Positions 7,997-15,891 of a DNA stretch of 37,465 nucleotides are shown piece by piece. The translations under genes and the position numbers were made by a program. The DNA lies in NCBI GenBank assembly GCA_013287275.1, contig JABDED010000023.1, positions 1-37,465 of the forward strand, written 5' to 3'. This DNA is from Betaproteobacteria bacterium (GTDB lineage: Bacteria > Pseudomonadota > Gammaproteobacteria > Burkholderiales > Burkholderiaceae_D). Below the pieces are notes generated by a model that was given only the letters and a program-made list of their open reading frames with translations, was not told where the DNA came from and searched no databases. Numbering within the stretch: position 1 is the stretch's first letter; every line of letters begins with the position of its first letter.

Positions 7997-8446
7997 ATGA
8001 AAGTCTCTGAAATTCTTCAGGTTAAGGGCAACATCCTGTTTACAGTGACTCCCGACACGCCTATCGTGGATGCCGTCAATGCGATGGAAGAAAAGGATAT
8101 CGGCTCCCTGGTGGTCATGGAGTATGGCGACCTGGTAGGTATGCTGACTTTCCGCGAAGTGATCAAGGCCATCCATAAAAATAACGGCGCCCTGGGCAGC
8201 GGCACGGTGCGCAGGCATATGGACGACGCCCCATTGACGGTCACGCCGGATACCGAAGTCAACGAAGTGCGGCGCATGATGCTGGAAAAGCATTCACGCT
8301 ACCTGCCGGTGATGAATGCCAAGACCTTGCTCGGCGTGATCTCGTTTTATGACGTCGCCAGGGCGGTGCTGGAGGCGCAAAGTTTTGAAAATAAAATGTT
8401 GAAAGCCTATATCCGGGATTGGCCGGTAGAAGCGAATGAAGAATAA
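7997..8446 (+). CDS. CBS-domain pair protein
   Basis: A 149-residue stand-alone protein made of two CBS domains (about residues 8-60 and 73-130). The first contains the TPDTPIVDAVNAMEEKDIGS segment with LVGMLTFREV, the second VTPDTEVNEVRRMMLEKHSR and LLGVISFYDVARAV. Such Bateman modules bind adenine nucleotides, SAM or NAD and pass the signal to a partner; no catalytic domain is attached here. It has its own promoter (TATAAT at 7968) and a consensus SD, and ends before an intrinsic terminator at 8486, so it is a single-gene unit. The short RRHMDDAP segment joins the two domains. The ligand and partner are not visible; similar small CBS proteins are common in Burkholderiales. Confidence 0.93.
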   Translation: MKVSEILQVKGNILFTVTPDTPIVDAVNAMEEKDIGSLVVMEYGDLVGMLTFREVIKAIHKNNGALGSGTVRRHMDDAPLTVTPDTEVNEVRRMMLEKHSRYLPVMNAKTLLGVISFYDVARAVLEAQSFENKMLKAYIRDWPVEANEE

Positions 8447-8485
8447 GCCGGCCGAGTCCACCAACTGATGCCAGACAAATCCGAC

Positions 8486-8524
8486 AAAACCGCTCGCGGC
8501 GCGTAAGTGCCCGAGCGGTTTTTT
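8486..8524 (+). terminator. intrinsic terminator after the CBS-domain gene
   Basis: An 11-bp perfect stem (AAAACCGCTCG at 8486-8496 with CGAGCGGTTTT at 8512-8522) encloses a 15-base loop and runs directly into a T tract ending at 8524. It lies 40 bases after the CBS stop and before the oxidoreductase gene. The A-rich left arm means it might also work on the other strand. Confidence 0.85.
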
Positions 8525-8590
8525 GTTGCCGTTTTTGCCTCCACCATTTATGCCATATACGGCATTCAATCACATACAGGATAAGCCACC

Positions 8591-9586
8591 ATGCATATTG
8601 CCATCGTAGGAGCAGGTATTTCCGGTTTGACTTGCGCACGCCAGTTGCAGTCGCAGGGACATCACGTCACCGTGTATGAAAAGAGCCATGGCGTCAGCGG
8701 CCGCATGAGTACGCGCCAGACCGAACTGGGTGGATTCGACCATGGCGCGCAATATTTCACCGCGACCACGGAACGCTTCAAGAAAGAAGTCGCCGACTGG
8801 CGCAAGGTAGGCTGGGTCGCCCCATGGGAGGGTAAGCTGGCCAGCCTGGATGGCGGCGCCAGCAAACCGGCCGGCAACGGCACCAGGCGCTTTGTGCCAG
8901 TGCCCGGCATGAGCTCGCTGGGCAAGCATGTGGCGCACGGGCTGGATGTCAGGCTGGAGCAGCAAGTGGTCGCCGTAGAACTGATGGACAAACGCTGGCT
9001 GCTGTCGGTCAAGGCCGATACCTCGCCAGTCAATGCCACTGCAGGGCCGTTTGATGCAGTAGTGCTGGCGATGCCGGCGGACCAGGCGATTCCATTGCTG
9101 AACCTGGCTCCGGCCTTTGCCAAGCAGGCGCAAAAGGCCAGGCTGGCGCCATGCTGGACGCTGATGCTGGGCTTCCAGGCCCCGCTGGAGCTCGAATATG
9201 ACGGCGCCTGGCTCAACCATTCCCGCCTCGGCTGGATCGCGCGCGATACCGCCAAGCCCTCGCACCGGGCCGGCGAGCGCTGGGTTTGCCATGCCACCGC
9301 CGCCTGGAGCCTGAAACACCTGGAAGACGATCCCGAGCGCGTGAAGGAAAAACTGAGTAAAGCCTTCCACGAAGCAACCGGCTCGTATATACAGCCCATC
9401 CATGCAGTCGTGCACCGCTGGCGGTATTCGCAGGCGGTACAGCCGCTGGGCGAGGATTGCCTGTGGAACGGCAAGCAGCGCATAGGCGTATGCGGCGACT
9501 GGTTTGCAGTCGGCCTGGACGGCAGCGGCAGGGTAGAGAACGCCTATCTGAGCGGCCTGGCGCTGGCCAAGGCTATCGGAGCCTAA
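8591..9586 (+). CDS. renalase-like FAD-dependent oxidoreductase
   Basis: Soluble flavoprotein of 331 residues in the amine-oxidase/renalase-like group. The N-terminus is a Rossmann dinucleotide fold (IAIVGAGISGLTCARQL, GAGISG at 7-12), followed by the acidic residue in VYEKS that binds the FAD ribose and GRMSTR, characteristic of the family. FDHGAQYFTA is the conserved next block. The C-terminal FAD-binding segment is GDWFAVGLDGSGRVENAYLSGLALA. No signal or membrane segment is seen. In bacteria, renalase-type enzymes oxidise aberrant dihydro-NAD(P) isomers; whether this one does so is unknown. It is transcribed alone, between the terminator at 8486 and a REP-like inverted repeat at 9630 that may end its transcript. 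Confidence 0.9.
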   Translation: MHIAIVGAGISGLTCARQLQSQGHHVTVYEKSHGVSGRMSTRQTELGGFDHGAQYFTATTERFKKEVADWRKVGWVAPWEGKLASLDGGASKPAGNGTRRFVPVPGMSSLGKHVAHGLDVRLEQQVVAVELMDKRWLLSVKADTSPVNATAGPFDAVVLAMPADQAIPLLNLAPAFAKQAQKARLAPCWTLMLGFQAPLELEYDGAWLNHSRLGWIARDTAKPSHRAGERWVCHATAAWSLKHLEDDPERVKEKLSKAFHEATGSYIQPIHAVVHRWRYSQAVQPLGEDCLWNGKQRIGVCGDWFAVGLDGSGRVENAYLSGLALAKAIGA

Positions 9587-9629
9587 TGGTCGCTGAGTTC
9601 GAGACTGGTGTAAAAACCGCTTACATCAG

Positions 9630-9711
9630 GTAGGGTGCGTTAGCGCAGCGTAACGCACCGTATCACTCTCCGGCGAAGATTGGTGCGTTACGCTGCGCTA
9701 ACGCACCCTAC
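9630..9711. repeat. REPIN-like inverted pair of REP sequences
   Basis: Two 30-bp arms (9630-9659 and 9682-9711) are exact reverse complements around a 22-base spacer. Each arm is itself a partial palindrome: GGTGCGTTA and TAACGCACC separated by about eight bases. The same arm recurs at 10404, 10638, 10882 and 34597. The pair could fold into a very strong hairpin after the oxidoreductase gene. No RAYT-type transposase lies in the window. Confidence 0.9.
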
Positions 9712-9785
9712 GCTTCAGTTTTCGTTTAAGTGAGCGGGGATGTGCAAGAATCGCATTCCCGCTCAAACTTATCATCACATCCCTC

Positions 9786-10382
9786 ATGCAAGAATATCTC
9801 GCCGCCAGCGAATACATCAACTGGCAACACCCGTCCATAGTCGAAAAAGCGGCCGAACTTGCATCCGGTGCAGCGTCGCTGCTGGACATGGTAGAACGCT
9901 GCTTCAATTTCGTCCGCGATGAAATCAAGCACAGCTCCGACTACCAGATGAATCCGGTCACCTGTCGCGCGTCCGACGTGCTGCAATATGGCACCGGATA
10001 CTGTTACGCAAAGAGCCATCTGCTGGCAGCGCTGCTGCGCGCCAATGCGGTGCCGGCGGCCCTGTGCTACCAGCGCCTGGCGCTCGGCGCTGAAGGGCCG
10101 CCATACTGCCTGCATGGCCTGAATGCAGTGCACCTGGAAGAATACGGCTGGTACCGGATGGATGCGCGCGGCAACAAGCCCGGCGTAGATGCAGGCTTCT
10201 GCCCGCCGCTGGAAAAACTCGCGTTTCCGATTGCCTCCAACGAGGAGCAGGATATCCCCGGGCGCTGGTCCGAGCCGCTGCCGGAGGTGGTGAAGGCATT
10301 GACAGCTTATGCGACGATACAGGAAGTGTATGCGAACCTGCCGGACATCGATCCGAAAGACTTGGTTGCGCTTGCTAGTTGA
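9786..10382 (+). CDS. transglutaminase-like (papain-fold) protein
   Basis: A 198-residue protein with the transglutaminase-like core. The catalytic cysteine lies in GTGYCYAKSHLL (C73), the histidine in CLHGLNAV (H110) and the aspartate in YRMDARGN (D126), so the triad is complete. An upstream helix, FNFVRDEIKHSS, is also typical. No signal peptide is present, so it is probably cytosolic. Family members act as peptidases, transglutaminases or amidases, and the substrate here is unknown. The SD is weak. It sits alone between REP-like elements on both sides and its neighbours give no functional hint. Confidence 0.88.
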   Translation: MQEYLAASEYINWQHPSIVEKAAELASGAASLLDMVERCFNFVRDEIKHSSDYQMNPVTCRASDVLQYGTGYCYAKSHLLAALLRANAVPAALCYQRLALGAEGPPYCLHGLNAVHLEEYGWYRMDARGNKPGVDAGFCPPLEKLAFPIASNEEQDIPGRWSEPLPEVVKALTAYATIQEVYANLPDIDPKDLVALAS

Positions 10383-10403
10383 CGGTCGCCACAATGTGGA
10401 AAC

Positions 10404-10637
10404 GTAGGGTGTGTTAGCGAAGCGTAACGCACCGCACGGGCCTTCGCATAAGAAGGGAAGGTTATTTGTTCCTGCAGCGATTGCAGGAAATTTGTTGGAG
10501 CCTTTTCGCGTGGATGCATACGGTGCGTTACGCGTTGGGCGGTCGAAGCAGCTGCATTACCGTCGTATGAGGATTGATCGACAGTGGTTCATTCGGTGCA
10601 ATACGCCAAGGCTTGCACCCTACAGTCCCGTCATATC
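10404..10637. repeat. REP-like tandem element, copy A
   Basis: A 234-bp unit. It starts with the REP arm (10404-10433), holds an internal hairpin (CCTGCA..TGCAGG type, near 10470-10490) and a second partial arm near 10519, and ends with a degenerate inverted arm (10595-10623, GGTGCA...TGCACCCTAC). A 14-base linker joins it to copy B. Its short open frames (for example one starting MLAKRNAP) are repeat-derived, not genes. Confidence 0.88.
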
Positions 10638-10881
10638 GTAGGGTGCGTTAGCGAAGCGTAACGCACCGCACAGGCCTTCGCGTGAGAGGCGAAAAATATT
10701 TATTCCTGCTGCCATCGCAGGAAGTTGGTTGAAGTCTCCTCACGTGGGATGCATACGGTGCGTTACGCGTTACGCGTTGGGCGGTCGAAGCAGCTGCATT
10801 ACCGTCGTGTGAGGATTGATCGACAGTGGTTCATTTGGTGCAATACGCCAAGGCGATTGCACCCTACAGTCCCGTCATATC
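10638..10881. repeat. REP-like tandem element, copy B
   Basis: A 244-bp unit in direct orientation to copy A, nearly identical in its right two thirds. It differs by a short internal duplication (GCGTTAC repeated near 10757-10785) and scattered changes in the left third. The terminal inverted arm is at 10837-10867, again followed by the same 14-base linker. Confidence 0.88.
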
Positions 10882-10983
10882 GTAGGGTGTGTTAGCGAAG
10901 CGTAACGCACCGCACAGGCCTTCGCATGAGAGGCGAAGGGCATTTATCCCTGCTGCCATCGCAGGAAGTTTGTTTGAGTCTTG
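10882..10983. repeat. REP-like tandem element, truncated copy C
   Basis: The first 100 or so bases of the same unit: left arm at 10882-10911, then the internal hairpin (CCTGCTGCCATCGCAGG). Similarity stops at the 3' end of the LD-carboxypeptidase-like gene, whose stop codon is at 10986-10984. The remaining part of the unit is missing. Confidence 0.85.
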
Positions 10984-12042
10984 TCAGACCACCGCAGGGC
11001 GCAGCAATTGTATGCTGCCCGCATCGGCATCCATCTCGACCTCGCCGCCGACCGGCAGGGTAAATTTGAGTTTAATGTGGCCTATCATCGCGCCGCGGAA
11101 TACCGGTACGTTCAGCGGCAGGAAATAATCGTCAAAGACTTCGTCCAGCGTCAGCGTGCTGTAGCCTTCGCCCGGCGTGCATTTGGTGAACTTGCCGATC
11201 ACGACGCCGCTGACCTGCTGCAGCGCGCCGGCGATGCGCAGTTGCGACAGCATGCGGTCGACCCGGTAGATGTACTCGTTGACCTCTTCTATGAACAGGA
11301 TGGCGCCGCGAAAGTTCGGCCAGTAGGCCGATCCGGCCAGCGAGGTCAGCACCGCCAGGTTGCCGCCCACCAGCGGCCCGCGCGCGCGGCCGCCGCGCAA
11401 GGTATGTATCCTGTCCTCGGTCTGCACCAGGTTGTCGCCGCGCTGTTTGGCAGCGTCGGGATTCTGCAGCAATGCAGCCTGGCCATCCATCACGACGGAG
11501 CGGAAATGCGATACGCTGAACTCATTCCATTCCGACGCGCCCACCGGCGAATGGAAGGTGACGAGCCCGGTCTGCACCTGTATCGCATTGATCAGCGAAG
11601 TCAGGTCGCTATAGCCGCCAAAGAATTTGGGGTGCTTGCGTATCATCGCATAATCCAGCTTGTCGACGATGCGGTTGCAGCCTGAGCCGCCGGTCAGCGC
11701 CAATATGCCGTCCACGCTATTGTCGGCGAACATGCTGTTGATCGCTTCTGCGCGCTGCGCGTCAGTGCCGCCAAACTGGCCGTAGCGGGCGCGCAGATAG
11801 GGGCTCTGCTTGACCTTGAAGCCCAGCGCCTGTATCGCCTCAATGGCGATTTCCACCGGTTCGCGCTCATAGGTTGCGGCGGCGGGACTGACCAGGCCTA
11901 TCGTATCGCCCGGTTTCAGGCGCTTCGGATAAATAGGCGCCAGGCGCGGGCCGGGCAGGGTCTGGGCAGCGGCGCTGCCAAGTGCGAGCGAGCCGCTGGC
12001 GGCGGCCAAAGTCTGGGCGAACTGACGACGGGATAGTGTCAT
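10984..12042 (-). CDS. LD-carboxypeptidase-like protein (peptidase S66), Tat-exported
   Basis: Member of the S66 serine peptidases (LdcA/MccF type), which cleave the L,D bond of murein tetrapeptides during peptidoglycan recycling. I prefer the ATG at 12042 because it places a twin-arginine signal at the N-terminus (MTLSRRQFAQTLAAASGSLA, then AAAQ); an earlier ATG at 12072 is possible and neither has a good SD. Motifs: LTGGSGCNRI, then GGYSD with the probable nucleophile Ser145, the glutamate in ILFIEEVNEYIYRVDRML, and the histidine in GAMIGHIKLKFTLPVG. LdcA is normally cytosolic, so a Tat signal is notable and suggests a periplasmic or specialised substrate. The 3' end abuts REP-like copy C. 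Confidence 0.87.
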   Translation of the reverse strand: MTLSRRQFAQTLAAASGSLALGSAAAQTLPGPRLAPIYPKRLKPGDTIGLVSPAAATYEREPVEIAIEAIQALGFKVKQSPYLRARYGQFGGTDAQRAEAINSMFADNSVDGILALTGGSGCNRIVDKLDYAMIRKHPKFFGGYSDLTSLINAIQVQTGLVTFHSPVGASEWNEFSVSHFRSVVMDGQAALLQNPDAAKQRGDNLVQTEDRIHTLRGGRARGPLVGGNLAVLTSLAGSAYWPNFRGAILFIEEVNEYIYRVDRMLSQLRIAGALQQVSGVVIGKFTKCTPGEGYSTLTLDEVFDDYFLPLNVPVFRGAMIGHIKLKFTLPVGGEVEMDADAGSIQLLRPAVV

Positions 12043-12139
12043 GTTTTTCAGGAGAATAGGGTAGGCGAGCATGGCCGGGTGCTATTGCCATAGCTACGGG
12101 AAGCCGCTATTTTAATTTAAGAAATGTGCCGCGTAGGCT

Positions 12140-12604
12140 TTATTTGGATTTTTGCCTTGCCTGCAGCGTCGCGAGCAGTTCCTTGTACTGGGAAGGATCT
12201 TCTTTCTCCAGCTTGGACAGGTCAGCCTTGATGCGGCCTAAGCGCGATGCGGCCGTTTGTGCCTTGATGCCGTCTATCTTGCGGTGCAGCGCCAGCAAGT
12301 CATCCAGCGCCTGGTCGCGCGGCGCATTCTTCGGCCTTTGCTCTATGAGTACCGCGACGGCATCCATCAAGCGTCCCAATTGCCGGCCATAGCTGTCTTT
12401 TGCAACGATGTCGCGTTCCACGTCCGGCGCGCTGGAATTCTGGTCCGTGACATTGATGACGTTGCCGAAAGTCCAGGGCAGGATGGGCTGGGTGAAAGTA
12501 GCGCCCGGGGCGGTTGAGGCCGCAGGCTGCAAGGCATTGATCATGGCCAGCCATGGCGAGAGCAGGGACAGCGGTAATTGTGCGTCAGCGCCATTGGTAG
12601 CCAT
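12140..12604 (-). CDS. conserved-looking protein of unknown function
   Basis: I do not recognise this family. Translation from the ATG at 12604 gives 154 residues; a GGAGA six to seven bases upstream supports this start over the longer frame that reaches 12754. The N-terminal half is Pro/Ala-rich with PWTFGNVINVTDQNSS in the middle. The C-terminal half is a charged predicted helix (QALDDLLALHRKIDGIK, then RLGRIKADLSKLEKEDPSQY) and ends in basic residues. No signal peptide or membrane span is seen. Upstream, three GATAA-type hexamers lie in AT-rich DNA (12631-12661). It sits between the LD-carboxypeptidase gene and the terminator of the Tad locus, so it is probably transcribed on its own. Confidence 0.7.
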   Translation of the reverse strand: MATNGADAQLPLSLLSPWLAMINALQPAASTAPGATFTQPILPWTFGNVINVTDQNSSAPDVERDIVAKDSYGRQLGRLMDAVAVLIEQRPKNAPRDQALDDLLALHRKIDGIKAQTAASRLGRIKADLSKLEKEDPSQYKELLATLQARQKSK

Positions 12605-12713
12605 AACATTCTCCATGTCACACATCAATTGATAAGCAAGAAATGATAACTTATTGATAATGATGACACAAAAACAGCAAGCATGAAAAATAAAATGCAA
12701 GCTTGCCGGCGGC

Positions 12714-12740
12714 AAATAAAAAAGACGGCAAACTGCCGTC
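12714..12740 (-). terminator. intrinsic terminator ending the Tad locus
   Basis: Read on the minus strand, a 7-bp stem GACGGCA/TGCCGTC (12740-12734 with 12730-12724) with a 3-base loop is followed by six T (12723-12718) and further AT. It lies 39 bases downstream of the TPR gene stop at 12779. Confidence 0.85.
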
Positions 12741-12778
12741 CCTCTGTAGTACAAGTGCAGTGTGTGCGCAGCGTCGGT

Positions 12779-14092
12779 TTACGGAGTGTTATAGGCCAGG
12801 CGCATGCTGCCTTCAACGCTCTCCGGGCCAAACAAGGCGACCTGCGTGGCCACATCCTTGCCCAGCACCAGCCTCAGATCCGAGCTGCTGCGCAGATGCT
12901 CGTCCTGCACCAGCTTCGGCGCTTTCAGGAATTTTTTGCTCAGTAGAAGCGCCTGTTCCATATAAGCCGCGCGGTACTGTATCAGCGTCTGCGGCTCTCT
13001 ATAGGGTTTGATATTGGTGAGCCTGGCGGCAGGCACACCCTGCAGCGCCAGCGTTTTCCTCACCTTTGTCGCCAGCCCGGTAACGCCGTTGCCGTTGGCG
13101 ATTTCCAGCCTGTACGCCTTGGCCGGTTCAACCTGGCCGGCGGGCCGATAGCTGATCTCCGTATCAGCAGAGGCAGCGGTAGCGGCGGGGAACAGCTTGC
13201 TGACTATACGGTCGGCTTTCAGGTTCAACAACGGCAAGGCCGCAGCGTCGGATCTTTGGCCGCTAGGCTGCGCCAGCAAGGGCAGCAGGTTGTGTGGTTC
13301 AGGCAGATCTGCCGGCATGCCGATCTCGGCAAGCGCCGTGCCGGCACTGTTGTTAAAGGCTAGGGCGATGCTCTCGTGCGCCGTCGGCAATTGATAGGCG
13401 ACGCTTGCGCCGGCTATCGATATCGGTACGGGGACATTGGACGGTTCCTGCCTGTCCACCTGGACCAGGGCCGGGGTTGGGGCTTGAGTTTCGGCCTGGG
13501 CCTGGGTTGTTGGCAGCACTTTCTCGCTGTTGGCCGTGGCCGCCGCGGTGGGTGAATTCAGTTCTTCCGCGCGCGCAAAAGCCAGGCGCGATTTTTCGGC
13601 GTCTCCCAGCTTGCCCAGCGCTGCGCCCAGATTATTGTAGGTGCGCGGGTTGCCCGGCTCCAGCGCAATGGCCTTCTCGTACGCGGTCACTGCTTCGGAA
13701 AAATTATTTTGCAGGTAGTAGGTATAGCCAAGGTTGTTATAGACGCGCGCCAGGTCAGGCACAATTTTCAGCGCCGTGCTGAGTTCGGTAATCGCGTCTT
13801 CATATTTGCCCTGCTTGGAATATACCGTTCCCAGTGCATTATGGGCCTCGACAAAGCTGGCGCTGAGCCCGATTGCCTTGCGATAGGCTTCCGCCGCCAG
13901 GTCCAGCCGGTTCTGGCCCTGGTAAAAGCGGCCCAGCTGGTAGTAGCCGAGGGAAGTGTCATCCGGCCGGCTCGTTTGCATCACTGGTTCTATGCGCGCG
14001 CTTGCCAGCGTGGGCTTGGTGGCGGGCGTGCTGCAACTGAACAGCGCGGGGAGGCTGGCCAGCAGCGGCAGCAGGTAGTAGTTTTTTTTCAT
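12779..14092 (-). CDS. tadD: TPR lipoprotein with LytR C-terminal domain (TadD-type)
   Basis: Probable TadD-type outer-membrane lipoprotein of the Tad pilus machine. The ATG at 14092 is preferred: AGGTGA lies five bases upstream, while the longer frame starts with GTG at 14101. The signal peptide ends in a lipobox LFSC (Cys20). TPR repeats follow at about residues 47-160 (for example GYYQLGRFYQGQNRLDLAAE, VYNNLGYTYYLQNNFSEAV). A Pro/Ala/Thr-rich spacer of about 140 residues comes next. The C-terminus matches the LytR_C domain (RLEIANGNGVTGLATKVRKT, SSDLRLVLGKDV). TadD TPR proteins help assemble the secretin; the LytR_C tail could bind cell-wall material. It is the last gene before the terminator at 12740-12714. 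Confidence 0.85.
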   Translation of the reverse strand: MKKNYYLLPLLASLPALFSCSTPATKPTLASARIEPVMQTSRPDDTSLGYYQLGRFYQGQNRLDLAAEAYRKAIGLSASFVEAHNALGTVYSKQGKYEDAITELSTALKIVPDLARVYNNLGYTYYLQNNFSEAVTAYEKAIALEPGNPRTYNNLGAALGKLGDAEKSRLAFARAEELNSPTAAATANSEKVLPTTQAQAETQAPTPALVQVDRQEPSNVPVPISIAGASVAYQLPTAHESIALAFNNSAGTALAEIGMPADLPEPHNLLPLLAQPSGQRSDAAALPLLNLKADRIVSKLFPAATAASADTEISYRPAGQVEPAKAYRLEIANGNGVTGLATKVRKTLALQGVPAARLTNIKPYREPQTLIQYRAAYMEQALLLSKKFLKAPKLVQDEHLRSSSDLRLVLGKDVATQVALFGPESVEGSMRLAYNTP

Positions 14093-14132
14093 GATCGTCA
14101 CCTACGTGGTTAGGTTGTGGCTACGCATGGCA

Positions 14133-15821
14133 TTAGTTGGCCCTGTAAGTCGCCGTTACTATTTGTGGCAGCGATTCAGCGCCAAAGGGGGTCGTCAATA
14201 TCAAATTGAAGCTGCCAATCACTGTGCGTGTTCCTGCCACATTGCACGGTATCTGACCGCCAGGCGTGACTTGCAATTGGTGCGTAGTCCCGCGGGTTGG
14301 TCCCCCGAACGGATTCTTGACGACAGGATTAACGATGACTCCGCTCGCGTTCAGTGCCCCGGTGATGCTGAACGTAGAGCCTACCGGCATCATGTTTCCG
14401 TTCACGTCAGCAATACTGAACGTGATGGTTTTGGTATCGCAGCTTGGTTGCGGGGTAGTGAAATCAACATTGAAATTACCGAAATAGGACGCAAAGGACC
14501 CACTCATTGCAACCAGTATCGGTTTTTTCTTGATACTGCCATTGAGTTGCATGGACGCGACAATGACCGCGACTCCCCTGGGGACGTCAATATCTGTCGG
14601 GCCTACAATACTGGTAGCAGTTTTAGGTTCTACAGTCGCATCCGCGTGCAATATGCTCTCTGGCGGCTGAGGATTTTGCCCGCTAAGCAGGACAGAGCAG
14701 GCGCCGTTTCTTGTCGAGCACTTGGCGCTATTGGAGTCTCCGATAATTGCACCGCCATTGGTAGTGAATGAAACAGCGGTACCGTCGGTAATAGCGCCGC
14801 CTTGCAGGTCGGTCAGTGCTACCGTTATCGACGTGGTCAGACCGACGACATCTCTTCCCTCAAGCGCATATACTTTTGCCGCAATAGAAATGCCATCTGG
14901 ATTCAACACCGTATTGGTCACGGTAATCTGATCGGAGACGGCAGTGATTGGCAATCCGTTTCTATTCAGCACAGGATTATTGTTTTGATCGACCACCGTC
15001 ACTATCACCGTGACCACGGTCACTGTATTCCCGGAGTTGACAATGGCGGTGACATTGCCGTCCTGGCCCGATACTGCGGTATCGCTGGCAAATGTCAGAT
15101 CCACCGGTGCTTGCTGGAAGGCGAATTTGACCTTTTGGTTAGCCACCGCCAGACCGTTAAGATCGGTGATCTTGAAGGTAACCTGCGCGGTTTGCACGCG
15201 TCCACCGCCAGTGTTGCCTTGCAAGAGTATGGATTTATCCGCAGGGCTGATCGATACCAGCAAGATGCTTTGCGGCGGATTTTGTACATTGCCGACCTGG
15301 AAGTTGGCGCTGCCGGATAAAGTAACGGCAGCGGCGCTGGAACTGTCGGTGTAGGTAGTGCTGGCAAGGATGGTGGTGGCGCCTACCGCGTCCGGCGCTG
15401 CCAGTGTGACCGTCGCCAGCGCCATGCCGTTGGCATCACTCAGGTTGGATGCCGGGTTGATGATTGCAAGGCTGGAGTTGGCAATACTGAATAGGATGAC
15501 CGCTCCCGACACAGGCTGGCCGGCAGCATTAGTCACCTTTACCCTGGCTGTCAGCGTACCGCTTGATGTCAATAAGTTCGCAGCATTGCCGGCCTGGTCC
15601 ACCAGGGTCAGCGTCATCTTCGGCGTGGCAGTGGTTTGCCCACCGCCGGTGGTGCCTCCGCCTGTCCCGGTACCACCACCGCAAGCGCTCAAGTTGGTCT
15701 GTGAGCAAAGCGACGTTACCCCGCTGCCGCTGCCGCCTCCGCAGGCGCTGAGGCCCAGCGCGACTAAAAACAAGGCACAGGTTTTTATTTTTTGCGTCGT
15801 TGTTGTTTTCACGATTGTCAT
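14133..15821 (-). CDS. lipoprotein with bacterial Ig-like (Big_1-type) domains
   Basis: A 562-residue predicted lipoprotein. The signal peptide (KTCALFLVALGLSAC) ends in lipobox LSAC with Cys27; a GTG at 15812, better spaced from the GAGGA, may be the true start and would shift numbering by three. A Gly/Thr-rich linker follows, and LSACGGG is repeated within it 20 residues later. The rest is a series of beta-rich Ig-like repeats of Big_1 (invasin/intimin) style: VDQAGNAANLLTSSGTLTAR, PVSGAVILFSI, DANGMALATVTL, VTFKITDLNGLAVANQKV, TVALTDLQGGAITDGTAVSF. There is no catalytic motif. It lies between tadC (71 bases) and tadD (40 bases), so it belongs to the Tad transcript. A surface adhesin or a pilus-channel accessory is the likely role (inference). 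Confidence 0.85.
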   Translation of the reverse strand: MTIVKTTTTQKIKTCALFLVALGLSACGGGSGSGVTSLCSQTNLSACGGGTGTGGGTTGGGQTTATPKMTLTLVDQAGNAANLLTSSGTLTARVKVTNAAGQPVSGAVILFSIANSSLAIINPASNLSDANGMALATVTLAAPDAVGATTILASTTYTDSSSAAAVTLSGSANFQVGNVQNPPQSILLVSISPADKSILLQGNTGGGRVQTAQVTFKITDLNGLAVANQKVKFAFQQAPVDLTFASDTAVSGQDGNVTAIVNSGNTVTVVTVIVTVVDQNNNPVLNRNGLPITAVSDQITVTNTVLNPDGISIAAKVYALEGRDVVGLTTSITVALTDLQGGAITDGTAVSFTTNGGAIIGDSNSAKCSTRNGACSVLLSGQNPQPPESILHADATVEPKTATSIVGPTDIDVPRGVAVIVASMQLNGSIKKKPILVAMSGSFASYFGNFNVDFTTPQPSCDTKTITFSIADVNGNMMPVGSTFSITGALNASGVIVNPVVKNPFGGPTRGTTHQLQVTPGGQIPCNVAGTRTVIGSFNLILTTPFGAESLPQIVTATYRAN

Positions 15822-15891
15822 CCTCGCTTGGTCGCGGAAATATTAGCGTTGCCGCAACGTATTGGTTAAAACATCCGGTTTTTTCCTATGT

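Noticed and set aside
10404-10983. CRISPR array
   Set aside because: Units are about 240 bp, contiguous and include their linker; there are no unique spacers and no cas genes.
10411-11128. Short plus-strand frames beginning MLAKRNAP
   Set aside because: They are translations of the REP arm. A similar frame starts at 34604 in the unrelated copy, so they follow the repeat, not a gene.
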